A stretch of 64,000 nucleotides of DNA from Campylobacter iguaniorum (GTDB taxonomy: Bacteria; Campylobacterota; Campylobacteria; Campylobacterales; Campylobacteraceae). Below the pieces are notes generated by a model. That model did not search any database. It was given only the letters and a program-made list of their open reading frames with translations, and had not been told where the DNA came from. This document shows, piece by piece, positions 53,427-61,486 of the stretch (position 1 is the first letter of the stretch; each line of letters begins with the position of its first letter). Location of the stretch: NCBI RefSeq assembly GCF_000736415.1, contig NZ_CP009043.1, positions 992,001-1,056,000 on the forward strand, written 5' to 3'. A program made the position numbers and the translations under genes.

Positions 53427-54560
53427 TTACTTGTTAAATTTTACGCTAAATTCGGTCTTATTGCTATCACTTTGACAAGAAATATCAAATCCAAGCTCAT
53501 CACAGTATCTTTTCACAAGACTAAGCCCGATACCAAAACCACCGTTTTGCGTATCAAAACGTCTGAATTTATCGTAAATTTTGCTAAGATTTTCTTTTTT
53601 TATAGTTTCGCCATAGTTTGTTATCTGGAAGTTTTTTGCATTTAAACTTATATCTATAGTTTTGTCTTTAAAGCTGTATTTTACGGCATTTGAGATGAGA
53701 TTATCTATGATTTTTTTGAGTTTTATTTGGTCTGAGTTTAGTTTTATATCTTCTAAATTTAGATTAAATTTGATATTTTTGTTTGTGGCACTCATTTCAA
53801 ATATCTTCACACTTTCTAAAACAACATCTTTTACATTTATATTTTTAAGCTGATTTGGTTCGCTTTTAAGATTTAGCGCCAAATCGTTGTATAAATTTGA
53901 CAAAGTTTTTGATGCAATTTTTATATTTTCTAGGTATTTTTGTGGATTTTTTTCAAACATTTCTACGCTCATCAGTATCACGCTTAGAGGCGTATTTATC
54001 TCATGAGTTGTGTCTGTGATGAAGTTATTTAGTGTTTTGATCTGTCTTAAAAGTGGCAAATACGATAATTTCACGATGAAATAGGCAATGACTGAAATAA
54101 AAAGCAAAACGAACAAACTTATGATAGTTATCTTTATTTTAAGCTCGTTTAGTTGCTCCATTGGATTTTGTGTCCTGATATCCAAAATCAAATTTATAGC
54201 CCTTCTTCTAGTGTGAATATCGCTGCTATAATACATAAAATTTTCATCAGAATAAAAGCGATCGTTAAATTTAGGCTTATCAAAGCTCTTAACTATAAAC
54301 TCTTTAGCCCTTAAATCAAACAAATTTATCTCATATTCGCTTTGCAAATTTAATATTTCGTTTGTGCCACCATTTACTTTTAGCATAAACTCAATCTCAT
54401 TTGCAAACGACCTCATATCTTTTGCAGTTTTTTTGAAAATATCTTCTTTTGCGTTATGATAATATAATGCCGCAAAAAACACCAAAAACATAGTACTCGT
54501 GATAGTGTAAAGTAAAAATATAGGTAGTATATATTTTTTATGAGACATATTCGTATCCAA
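53427..54560 (-). CDS. Sensor histidine kinase
   Basis: A 377-residue kinase with two membrane helices (about 12-33 and 145-167) around a periplasmic sensor region of about 110 residues without a recognised fold. Then comes the H-box ITDTTHEINTPLSVI, the N-box NLISNAVKYSF and the G-box GGFGIGLSLVKRY. It overlaps the response regulator gene by 23 bases. Its input may be a metal or envelope stress, judged from the Met-rich periplasmic protein at the start of the operon. Confidence 0.9.
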   Translation of the reverse strand: MDTNMSHKKYILPIFLLYTITSTMFLVFFAALYYHNAKEDIFKKTAKDMRSFANEIEFMLKVNGGTNEILNLQSEYEINLFDLRAKEFIVKSFDKPKFNDRFYSDENFMYYSSDIHTRRRAINLILDIRTQNPMEQLNELKIKITIISLFVLLFISVIAYFIVKLSYLPLLRQIKTLNNFITDTTHEINTPLSVILMSVEMFEKNPQKYLENIKIASKTLSNLYNDLALNLKSEPNQLKNINVKDVVLESVKIFEMSATNKNIKFNLNLEDIKLNSDQIKLKKIIDNLISNAVKYSFKDKTIDISLNAKNFQITNYGETIKKENLSKIYDKFRRFDTQNGGFGIGLSLVKRYCDELGFDISCQSDSNKTEFSVKFNK

Positions 54561-55206
54561 GCTTTGAGTGACTTATGATCTTTTCATTTCCGATTATTTT
54601 TCTTAGATTTCTTATATAGACCCTAAGGCTTAGCTCACTTGGCATTTCGCCCATATCCCAAATTTGCGAATAAATATCATCTCTGGTTAGAATAGTGTTT
54701 TTGTTTTTCAAAAAAAGCGCTAAAAGCTCACTCTCTTTTTTAGCCAGTGGCACCATTTTATCACCCTTTAAAAGGCGTTTTTGAAGTATGTCAAATTTGA
54801 GTTCATTATTTATGGTTATAAACTCATCATTTTGATTGTGGTTGAAGTTTCTTTTTAGTATGTTTTGAACTCTTAGAAGCAGTTCAGCAAGCTCGAAAGG
54901 CTTTTTTATGTAGTCATCGCAGCCGACTTTGAAGCCGCTTGTGACATCACTCATCGCGTTTAGCGACGTGGCAAATATACAAGGAGTCCCTACTCCGCTA
55001 TTTCTTAGCTCATCTAAAAGCTCAAATCCATTGCCACGGGTAATCTTGACATCAAAGATGAAAAGGTCAAATTTACTCTCATAAGCTAAGCTCAAAGCCT
55101 CTTCATAATTATCAGTTGAGACAACTTCATAACCAGAGCTTTCAAGATATGAACTCATCATATCTTGAAGCATTGGCTCATCTTCTAGGACGAGAATTTT
55201 ATTCAT
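54538..55206 (-). CDS. OmpR-family response regulator
   Basis: A 222-residue regulator with receiver domain (LEDEP, phospho-Asp in LFIFDVKITRGNGF, Lys in IKKPFE) and winged-helix domain ending HSKLGYEYVS. It is encoded between the Met-rich protein (3-base gap) and the kinase. Its likely targets include its own operon. Confidence 0.92.
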   Translation of the reverse strand: MNKILVLEDEPMLQDMMSSYLESSGYEVVSTDNYEEALSLAYESKFDLFIFDVKITRGNGFELLDELRNSGVGTPCIFATSLNAMSDVTSGFKVGCDDYIKKPFELAELLLRVQNILKRNFNHNQNDEFITINNELKFDILQKRLLKGDKMVPLAKKESELLALFLKNKNTILTRDDIYSQIWDMGEMPSELSLRVYIRNLRKIIGNEKIISHSKLGYEYVS

Positions 55207-55209
55207 GTA

Positions 55210-55656
55210 TTATCTATTTGGACAGTTTGGGTTCATTCCAGCTCCCATGCCACGACCCATACCAGCGCCCATATTTGAGCCACAATTCATCATTCCTTGA
55301 CCCATACCAGCACCCATATTTGAGCCACAATTTCTCATGCCTTGTTTTTTCATGATACCTCTGCAAACTCTTGGATTAAAGTATTCGTCTTTGCCTAAAG
55401 TTGCCATATTTTTTCTCATTTGCATTTGGAACTCTTTCCAAAAGTCATCTGATTGAGCTGGAGTCATATTTTTTGTAACTTCAAATATTTCATTATGCAT
55501 TTTAGTGCAAACATCTCTTATTTGTAATTCTTTTGCGCTAGCATCTTTTTTTGCTGCAAACATTTTATTGCTAAGCTCTATAGCTTGATTATTTGCTCCA
55601 AACGCCAAAGTGCCAAGTACTGACGCAGCTAAAACTGCTGATAAAATCTTTTTCAT
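55210..55656 (-). CDS. Met/Gly-rich periplasmic protein (Spy/CpxP-like)
   Basis: A 148-residue exported protein: signal peptide (about 1-19), a helical region (about 20-100) with PAQSDDFWKEFQMQMRKNM, and a C-terminal tail of about 40 residues made of NCGSNMGAGMGQGM-type repeats with four cysteines. A 45-base unit is tandemly repeated (33 matching bases at 55255-55287 and 55300-55332, one mismatch). Met- and Cys-rich tails bind copper or silver in other proteins. The gene starts the operon with the two-component system, so it may act as a periplasmic metal sensor or buffer. Start ATG at 55656 follows AAGGA. Confidence 0.8.
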   Translation of the reverse strand: MKKILSAVLAASVLGTLAFGANNQAIELSNKMFAAKKDASAKELQIRDVCTKMHNEIFEVTKNMTPAQSDDFWKEFQMQMRKNMATLGKDEYFNPRVCRGIMKKQGMRNCGSNMGAGMGQGMMNCGSNMGAGMGRGMGAGMNPNCPNR

Positions 55657-55719
55657 TTCATATCCTTTTTCTTGAAATATGTTGGAATTATAAAACAAAT
55701 TTGTTTAGTCATTGTGAAT

Positions 55720-56526
55720 TTAAAACAAACCGTTGATTTTTTCTATGAAATCAACTGGACTTACTTGTACTCCACTAACCATCACGCCAAAATGAAGATG
55801 TGGGCCACTGACCCGTCCACTATTTCCACTAAGCCCTATTATATCGCCCTTTTTGACCTTATCGCCAACCTTTACATTTAAATTACTCAAATGATAATAC
55901 TGTGTGTAAATCCCACCGCCATGATCGATAACTACGCCGTTTCCTGCGTAATACCTATCTTTTGCTATCTTTACGATTCCATCATTTGCAGCTAGCACGT
56001 TTTGACCTATAGGAGCTCTAAAATCCATACCGCTATGATAGCTTTTTACTTGATTATTAAAAACCCTAGCAGTCCCAAACTCACTTGTGACAAAGCTATT
56101 CATAGGAGCCATAAATTTGCTATCAAAATACAAATTATCCCCAAAAACTCTATATATCGCATTTGCTTCATTTTTTTCTTTGGCTATGCGTTTTAAGACT
56201 GATTTTGGCGGATTTACTTTTGCATTATCGACTGTGATTTTTTCTTTTTTGTAGTTTTTTTTAGCTATATCAAACTCGAAATTTCCGCTTACACCGTTTA
56301 AAGAGTTTGTGACGGTGATACCTTTTGTATCATAATATCCTGCTGGAATAAATGCTATTTTTTGATTTTTTTGTGTTGGATGTGGTATCCACGGCAATTT
56401 TTTGTCATTTACGCTTAAATTGCCAGCGTATTGTGATTCTATGGTTATTATCTCAATCTCTCCATTTGTGATACTTGCACCAAATGAAAATGAAAAAAAT
56501 AATAAAAGAAACAGTATTTTTCTCAT
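55720..56526 (-). CDS. M23-family peptidoglycan endopeptidase
   Basis: A 268-residue exported metallopeptidase. Signal peptide (about 1-16), an N-terminal beta domain, and an M23/LytM domain with Zn ligands in YHSGMDFRA and HLHFGV plus the HYHLS-type region YYHLSN. It should cut peptide cross-links of peptidoglycan and affect cell shape, as related proteins do in Campylobacter and Helicobacter. Specificity is not visible from sequence. Confidence 0.9.
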   Translation of the reverse strand: MRKILFLLLFFSFSFGASITNGEIEIITIESQYAGNLSVNDKKLPWIPHPTQKNQKIAFIPAGYYDTKGITVTNSLNGVSGNFEFDIAKKNYKKEKITVDNAKVNPPKSVLKRIAKEKNEANAIYRVFGDNLYFDSKFMAPMNSFVTSEFGTARVFNNQVKSYHSGMDFRAPIGQNVLAANDGIVKIAKDRYYAGNGVVIDHGGGIYTQYYHLSNLNVKVGDKVKKGDIIGLSGNSGRVSGPHLHFGVMVSGVQVSPVDFIEKINGLF

Positions 56527-56577
56527 AAACTCCCTTTATTTTTAGAAAATCATACCATTTTTAACTTTAAATTTGCA

Positions 56578-56787
56578 TCACACATAGTACAAAGCCACAA
56601 ATCTTTTCCTGCTTATTGGCGAGTATTGACTTAGATATTCGTACGCCTCTTCAGCGTCACTTCCTGTGAGATTTTTTACATTTTCAATAAGCTCAAAAAG
56701 CTCTTCATCGTCTAAGTTTTCAAACTCCACGCACTCTTCTAAAGCTTCTTGCACCATTGCTTCTACTTCTAATTCATCATATGTCAA
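56578..56787 (-). CDS. Small acidic hypothetical protein
   Basis: A 69-residue, strongly acidic and probably helical protein (VQEALEECVEFENLDDEELF) ending in a basic and aromatic tail (RKRFVALYYV). No family recognised. It is preceded by an AAGGAAAAA-type ribosome binding site and lies just upstream of the M23 gene in the same direction. Confidence 0.65.
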   Translation of the reverse strand: MTYDELEVEAMVQEALEECVEFENLDDEELFELIENVKNLTGSDAEEAYEYLSQYSPISRKRFVALYYV

Positions 56788-56992
56788 AACTTTTTCCTTA
56801 TCTATTTTTGCGAATAATATCTAAAATACCTTAAAACTCACTTGGAAAAATAAAAAATTTTGATATCTTTTATTGATGTATAGCTATTTTTATTATTTTT
56901 GTTTAAGTTAAATTTAACTACAATTCAATATTTTATTTGATAGTGCTTATTATAATCTATAATCAAATTAAAAATAAAATTAAAGAGAAAAT

Positions 56993-57331
56993 ATGAACCC
57001 AAATTTAGAGCTTTTAGCAAATCTCATCCCACATTTCTCACTCATACACAGCAGTCCTGGACGCATAAGAGTAAGAGTTTTGCCAAGTATAAAAGAGATG
57101 AAATCTCATATAAATTTAGAAAATTTTAGCGATATTGATAGCATCATATCTAAAATAAACGGCATACAAAATGTTAAATTTAACAAGCTTATAGGCTCAG
57201 TAACGATCATTTATGATAATAGTGTATTTCCAGAAGCTCTTTGGATAAATCTACTAAATGGCGTAAATTTGGAGCTAATTTCGCAAAAAATCAATCAAAT
57301 AGCAAAGGATTTTGATGCAAACAGATCTTGA
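56993..57331 (+). CDS. HMA-like (HMA_2-type) small protein
   Basis: A 112-residue soluble protein whose core resembles a ferredoxin-like heavy-metal-associated fold: HSSPGRIRVRVLPSIKE, then INGIQNVKFNKLIGSVTIIYD. It has no CXXC metal motif. The same pattern (HTGNRVRLTS ... SVRVNKLAKSIIFTYNY) is found at the N-terminus of the P-type ATPase encoded at 58750, so the two are probably related domains. First gene of an eight-gene run; it overlaps the next by 17 bases. About 200 AT-rich bases upstream should hold the promoter. Confidence 0.7.
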   Translation: MNPNLELLANLIPHFSLIHSSPGRIRVRVLPSIKEMKSHINLENFSDIDSIISKINGIQNVKFNKLIGSVTIIYDNSVFPEALWINLLNGVNLELISQKINQIAKDFDANRS

Positions 57332-57929
57332 AAATTACTCAAAAGAGCAGATTTTTAATCTTGCTTACAACTACGAATACAAAGGCATTTTGATATATTC
57401 AAATTTTAAAAATATATCTATTTTTGATGAAATTCTAGTCATAAAACAAAATGGAGTCCAGCTTTTAAAAACAACTAGTGAACAAAAAAACTACAAACTA
57501 GAAAACCAAATTCATCAAGTCTTAAACCCGGATTTTATAGATGAAAAGCTCATTGTAGCTATTAATTACGAGCTTGAATTAATCAAATTTTATGAATCTG
57601 CTTGCAAGCTAATAAAAGATGATGAGCAAGACTTGTTTTTTAGACTTTGGGCTACATCATCAAACGAATACATTCCAGCGCTAAAATCTGCTCTAAATTC
57701 GCTTAAATTTGACACTCAAAAAGAGCAAATAAATGGCGTCTGGCTAGAAAACAGCCAAATACAAAATTTCTTAGACCAAGCCACAAAAATAGCAAATGGC
57801 GATGCCTCAAAAGAAGATATAAACGCTCTTGTAAATCATCCAAATTTCTCATTTTTTGGTGGGGTTGTGGCTGGTGGGTTAGTCGGTATGCTTATAAATG
57901 AAATCACAAAGGAAAAAAATGATGAATAA
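57315..57929 (+). CDS. Possible ferritin-like protein with C-terminal glycine-zipper anchor
   Basis: A 204-residue protein. The N-terminal 140 residues look like a helical, ferritin-like bundle with carboxylates at suitable places (LAYNYEYKGILIYSNF, INYELELIKFYESACKLI, WATSSNEYIPALKSALN). The C-terminus holds a Gly-rich membrane helix (FFGGVVAGGLVGMLI). I am unsure of the ferritin-like call. Start ATG at 57315 follows AAAGGA. It overlaps both neighbours, so it is translated with the HMA-like gene. Confidence 0.6.
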   Translation: MQTDLENYSKEQIFNLAYNYEYKGILIYSNFKNISIFDEILVIKQNGVQLLKTTSEQKNYKLENQIHQVLNPDFIDEKLIVAINYELELIKFYESACKLIKDDEQDLFFRLWATSSNEYIPALKSALNSLKFDTQKEQINGVWLENSQIQNFLDQATKIANGDASKEDINALVNHPNFSFFGGVVAGGLVGMLINEITKEKNDE

Positions 57930-58182
57930 TACTCCAAATAAAGGATTTAAAATGGCAATTCCATTTATCGCAGGTGTTGCTCTTGGCGGGCTGGCTATAT
58001 ATGCTTTTAATAACAGAAAAATTATCAAAGACAAGCTAATATGCGGCTTTCAAAAAGGTAAAGATGTGGCTGTAAAAACGCTAAATAGCCAAAACCAAGA
58101 CGCAAAAACAGAGCCAAAAAAAAGAGCAACCAGAGCCAAAAAACAACCACCAAAACCAGAGACAATAACCGATGCAAAATAG
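57919..58182 (+). CDS. Small glycine-zipper membrane protein with basic tail
   Basis: An 87-residue protein with one membrane helix of small residues (AIPFIAGVALGGLAIYAF) followed by a long Lys- and Pro-rich cytoplasmic tail (KKRATRAKKQPPKPE). ATG codons at 57919 and 57922 are both possible; AAAGG lies upstream. The layout resembles the PacL-type partners of mycobacterial metal P-type ATPases, but no sequence match can be claimed. Confidence 0.7.
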   Translation: MMNNTPNKGFKMAIPFIAGVALGGLAIYAFNNRKIIKDKLICGFQKGKDVAVKTLNSQNQDAKTEPKKRATRAKKQPPKPETITDAK

Positions 58183-58510
58183 ACTATTTTCGGCTTCAAG
58201 ACTAGCTGGGGATAACTTTTTAAGCGGTAGCCTTATAGGATTTATAGGGACTGGAGCTCTTAACTACTCTTTGGTGCAAAATGGCAAACTAGATTCAAAA
58301 ACAGCGCTTAAAAAGACTATTAAATTTAGCCTTGAAAGTGGCACGGCTGCTGGTTTTGGTATCGCAGCTTCAAATAATTTAGTTATGAAAAATTATGCAG
58401 GTGCAGCTCTAAATTTAGGAGCTGGAATATGCTCAATATGGCTTATAAACTCACTTATAAAAATAAAGGAAACAAATGACAAATCCATATTTAAACAACC
58501 AACAAAATAG
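58172..58510 (+). CDS. Small membrane protein of the P-type ATPase cluster
   Basis: A 112-residue protein with two or three Gly/Ala-rich membrane helices (FLSGSLIGFIGTGALNYSL, GTAAGFGIAASNNLVM, YAGAALNLGAGICSIWLI). It overlaps the genes on both sides (11 and 35 bases). No family recognised. Its position suggests an accessory or oligomeric membrane scaffold for the ATPase. Confidence 0.68.
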   Translation: MQNRLFSASRLAGDNFLSGSLIGFIGTGALNYSLVQNGKLDSKTALKKTIKFSLESGTAAGFGIAASNNLVMKNYAGAALNLGAGICSIWLINSLIKIKETNDKSIFKQPTK

Positions 58511-58763
58511 TAACTCAAAAGTAGATAATACCATAAATGACTTTGCAAAAGAGATACCTTTTATACCAGAAAATTTCAACACGGCTGGCTTTTTAAAAGG
58601 CGTTTTGATAGGTGCTGGGCTGACTTATGTACTAACAAACCAAAAAGCCAGCCAAGCTCTTTTTAAAGCCATAGTAAAAGCTGGAAACCTCTTACAAAGT
58701 GGCACAGAAGAGCTAAAAGAGAGATTTGAAGATGCTAAGGCTGAGATAAATGCCCAAAAATAG
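58476..58763 (+). CDS. YtxH-like small membrane protein
   Basis: A 95-residue protein: polar N-terminus, one Gly-rich helix (FLKGVLIGAGLTYVLTN) and an amphipathic or coiled-coil C-terminal part (ALFKAIVKAGNLLQSGTEEL, KERFEDAKAEI). This layout is common to YtxH-type proteins. It overlaps the P-type ATPase gene by 14 bases, so the two are translated together. Confidence 0.7.
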   Translation: MTNPYLNNQQNSNSKVDNTINDFAKEIPFIPENFNTAGFLKGVLIGAGLTYVLTNQKASQALFKAIVKAGNLLQSGTEELKERFEDAKAEINAQK

Positions 58764-60816
58764 CTTTAAAATCGTTAGTCACACTGGCAATAGAGTAAGG
58801 CTAACATCAAATAGCTTAAAAGATTGTGATGAAAAGCTCCTTGAAGCTCTGATTTTAAAACTAGATGAAATAAGTAGTGTCCGTGTAAATAAACTAGCAA
58901 AAAGTATAATTTTTACTTATAATTATGGCTTAAACTCTATTTTAAAAACGCTAGAAACGATAAATATCAAAGAGTTAAAAGTAGCAAATAATCTTCCTAG
59001 CAAATCTGAAATTTACAAATCAGCTGTCACGCTAGCCCTAACAAGCCTGAGTAATAACAACAAATTAAACGCACTAGCAACCCTGTATAGCTCATCAAAT
59101 TTGTTTAAAGAAGGTGCTTTGGAGCTACTTCATGAAGGACTTACTAGCAAAAGTTTAGAAGCTCTAGCAGTTGGTGTGAGCCTTGCAAGAGGCGATTATC
59201 CAGCGGCAAATGGCACAAATTTGCTTTTGAGCCTTGGCGAATACATAGAAGAAAGCACAGTCCATAAAAGTGACGATCTCATAAAAGAGTTAGCCAAACC
59301 AAATGTCAAAGAGGCTTGGATCGAGATCAAAAATAGCAGTGGCGAAAAAGAGTTAAAGCTAATTAATACAAAAGATATAAAAGTCGGTGACATAGTAGTA
59401 GTGGGTGCTGGACAAAGCATAGCAATAGATGGATATATCGTAGATGGAAGTGCTAGCATAAATCAAGTAAGCATGACAGGAGAAGCCCAGCCAACCAAAA
59501 AAGAGCGTGGCGATAGAGTCATGAGTGGAACTATCGTAGAAGAAGGCAGGATTAAAATTTGGGCTGAGCTTATAGGCGATGAGACCGCAACAAGTCGCAT
59601 CAAAAAATATATCCAAGCTAGTCTAAATGAAAAATCAAACATCGGACTAAAAGCCACAAAATTAGCAAACAAGCTAGTCCCTGTCACTTTAGGTCTTGCA
59701 GGTCTTAGCTACGTCTTTAACCAAAACACAATGGCAATGGCTTCAGTTTTGCAAGCTGATTATTCATGTGCTTTAAAGCTAGCAACTCCAGTTGCTTTTA
59801 AAACTAGCATTAGCAAAGCCGGAAGAGATGGGATTCTTATAAAAGGCGCAAAGGCTATAGAAGCCCTAGGGGCTGCAGATACTTTTGTTTTTGACAAAAC
59901 TGGCACACTAACGCACGGCAATCTAAGCGTAGCAGATATTATTAGTTTTGATAAAAATTTGAGCAGCGATGAGCTTTTAAATTTAAGTGCAAGTGCTGAA
60001 GAACACTATTTTCACCCAGTCGCAGAAGCCATAGTAAAAGCTGCTCGCCAAAGAGGATTTAAGCATATTCACCACGAAGAAGTTGAGTTTATCGTAGCTC
60101 ATGGTGTAAGAACGGTTGTAAAAAACAAAGAGCTTATCATAGGAAGTCGTCACTTTTTAGAAGATGATGAAATGATTGATTTTTCGGCTCATAAAGACAG
60201 ATTAAACGAGCTTGAAAACAGTGATTTGGCGCTACTATTTATAGCTTATGATAAAAAACTCATAGGAGTTATATCTCTAAAAGATGAGATTAGAACTAAT
60301 GCAAAAGAGTGCCTAATAGCGCTAAAACAAAACGGTGTCAAAGAGATCATTATGCTAACAGGAGATGTAAGTAGCAAGGCAAAAGATGTAGCTCTTAGCC
60401 TTGGCATAGATAGGGTTTTTGCCAACTGTCTTCCAACAGACAAAGCCAAAATCATAGAAGATCTTAGAGCTAGTGGGAAAAATGTCGCATTCGTAGGAGA
60501 TGGAATAAATGACGCTCCAAGCCTTGTAAAGGCAAATGTAGGCATAAGTATGAGCAAGGGTGCAGATATAGCAAAAGCAAGCGCTGATATAAGCCTTTTA
60601 AAAGATGATATATGTTCAGTATCTAAAGCAAAACTCATCGCAAATAAAACAATGTCAAAAATAAATGCAAATTTTAAAGCAACAGTTGGCATAAACTCAG
60701 CCATTTTACTTGGAGCGACATTTGGAAAACTCAGTCCAATCCAAACAGCCATACTCCACAACGGAACGACAATCGCACTGCTATTAAATTCGCTAAATAG
60801 TATAAAAACAAAATAG
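58750..60816 (+). CDS. Divergent P1B-like P-type ATPase
   Basis: A 688-residue ATPase. The N-terminal HMA-like domain (about 1-80) has no CXXC. Actuator domain with TGEAQPTKK (about 240), then the membrane motif DYSCALKLATPVA (about 340), where other P1B pumps have CPC. The phosphorylation site is DKTGTLTHG (about 380), followed by the HP motif YFHPVAEAIV and hinge GDGINDAPSL (about 585). The C-terminal helices NANFKATVGINSAILLGATFG are normal. Catalytic residues are intact, so it should pump, but the metal-selecting CPC is replaced by YSC, leaving the ion unknown. It lies in a cluster of small membrane proteins. Confidence 0.88.
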   Translation: MPKNSFKIVSHTGNRVRLTSNSLKDCDEKLLEALILKLDEISSVRVNKLAKSIIFTYNYGLNSILKTLETINIKELKVANNLPSKSEIYKSAVTLALTSLSNNNKLNALATLYSSSNLFKEGALELLHEGLTSKSLEALAVGVSLARGDYPAANGTNLLLSLGEYIEESTVHKSDDLIKELAKPNVKEAWIEIKNSSGEKELKLINTKDIKVGDIVVVGAGQSIAIDGYIVDGSASINQVSMTGEAQPTKKERGDRVMSGTIVEEGRIKIWAELIGDETATSRIKKYIQASLNEKSNIGLKATKLANKLVPVTLGLAGLSYVFNQNTMAMASVLQADYSCALKLATPVAFKTSISKAGRDGILIKGAKAIEALGAADTFVFDKTGTLTHGNLSVADIISFDKNLSSDELLNLSASAEEHYFHPVAEAIVKAARQRGFKHIHHEEVEFIVAHGVRTVVKNKELIIGSRHFLEDDEMIDFSAHKDRLNELENSDLALLFIAYDKKLIGVISLKDEIRTNAKECLIALKQNGVKEIIMLTGDVSSKAKDVALSLGIDRVFANCLPTDKAKIIEDLRASGKNVAFVGDGINDAPSLVKANVGISMSKGADIAKASADISLLKDDICSVSKAKLIANKTMSKINANFKATVGINSAILLGATFGKLSPIQTAILHNGTTIALLLNSLNSIKTK

Positions 60817-60825
60817 GAAATAAAA

Positions 60826-61080
60826 ATGCAAAAACTAAGTGGCAAACTTCTAAATTTGGATTTTCAAAGAAAAACTGCTAAAATTTGTATGGCAACAAGC
60901 CTTGGCATACTTACCATAACAGCTTTTAATACCAAAAACAAAACATCAGCAAAGCTCCATACAATAGCTGGAATTGCGATGGTTGGATTTAGCTTATGGC
61001 ATGCTAATCTTTATGGCACAAAGTATGCAAATTTTTTAAAAAAACAGAGTAAAACACTCACGGAGAGTTCAAAAACATGA
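60826..61080 (+). CDS. Small two-helix membrane protein
   Basis: An 84-residue protein with two hydrophobic segments (ICMATSLGILTITAF and TIAGIAMVGFSLWHANLYG). Histidines at both ends of the second helix (KLHTIAG and LWHANLYG) could bind haem or metal. Ten bases follow the ATPase stop, and it overlaps the lipoprotein gene by four bases. Family not recognised. Confidence 0.68.
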   Translation: MQKLSGKLLNLDFQRKTAKICMATSLGILTITAFNTKNKTSAKLHTIAGIAMVGFSLWHANLYGTKYANFLKKQSKTLTESSKT

Positions 61081-61460
61081 AGATATTTTTTGCATTTTTA
61101 TTAGCTATTTTTTACGTTGGTTGTGCCAAAAATATAAATATTCAAAAAGATGAAGCACCACAAGTGCCATTTCAAGATGAAAATCAAACTTATAATATAG
61201 AAATTTCATATATGAATCCAAACGAGCAAAATGAAAAAGATATTTTGCTAGCTTATGGAAGCTATTTAGATGATGCAAAAGTCGAGTTACAAGAGGATAT
61301 AGCGGTAAATTTAATAGGCAAAAAAGAGCTGCAAAAGGCTAAATTTGATGCTATGGCTAGACAAATTGCAGGATATTTAAGAGATTTTAGAGGGATTAAA
61401 AACCAAGTTTTAATCGCTTATAAATTAGACGAAAAGACGCTTTTTAAAGGTAAATTTTAG
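61077..61460 (+). CDS. Small lipoprotein closing the P-type ATPase cluster
   Basis: A 127-residue lipoprotein with lipobox FYVGC (Cys about 17). The mature part is mixed alpha/beta and includes YNIEISYMNPNEQNEKDILLA and a helical C-terminal half. Function unknown. ATGA overlap with the preceding gene shows it belongs to the same operon. Confidence 0.75.
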   Translation: MKIFFAFLLAIFYVGCAKNINIQKDEAPQVPFQDENQTYNIEISYMNPNEQNEKDILLAYGSYLDDAKVELQEDIAVNLIGKKELQKAKFDAMARQIAGYLRDFRGIKNQVLIAYKLDEKTLFKGKF

Positions 61461-61486
61461 TATTTTAGACAAAAATAATGACCAAT

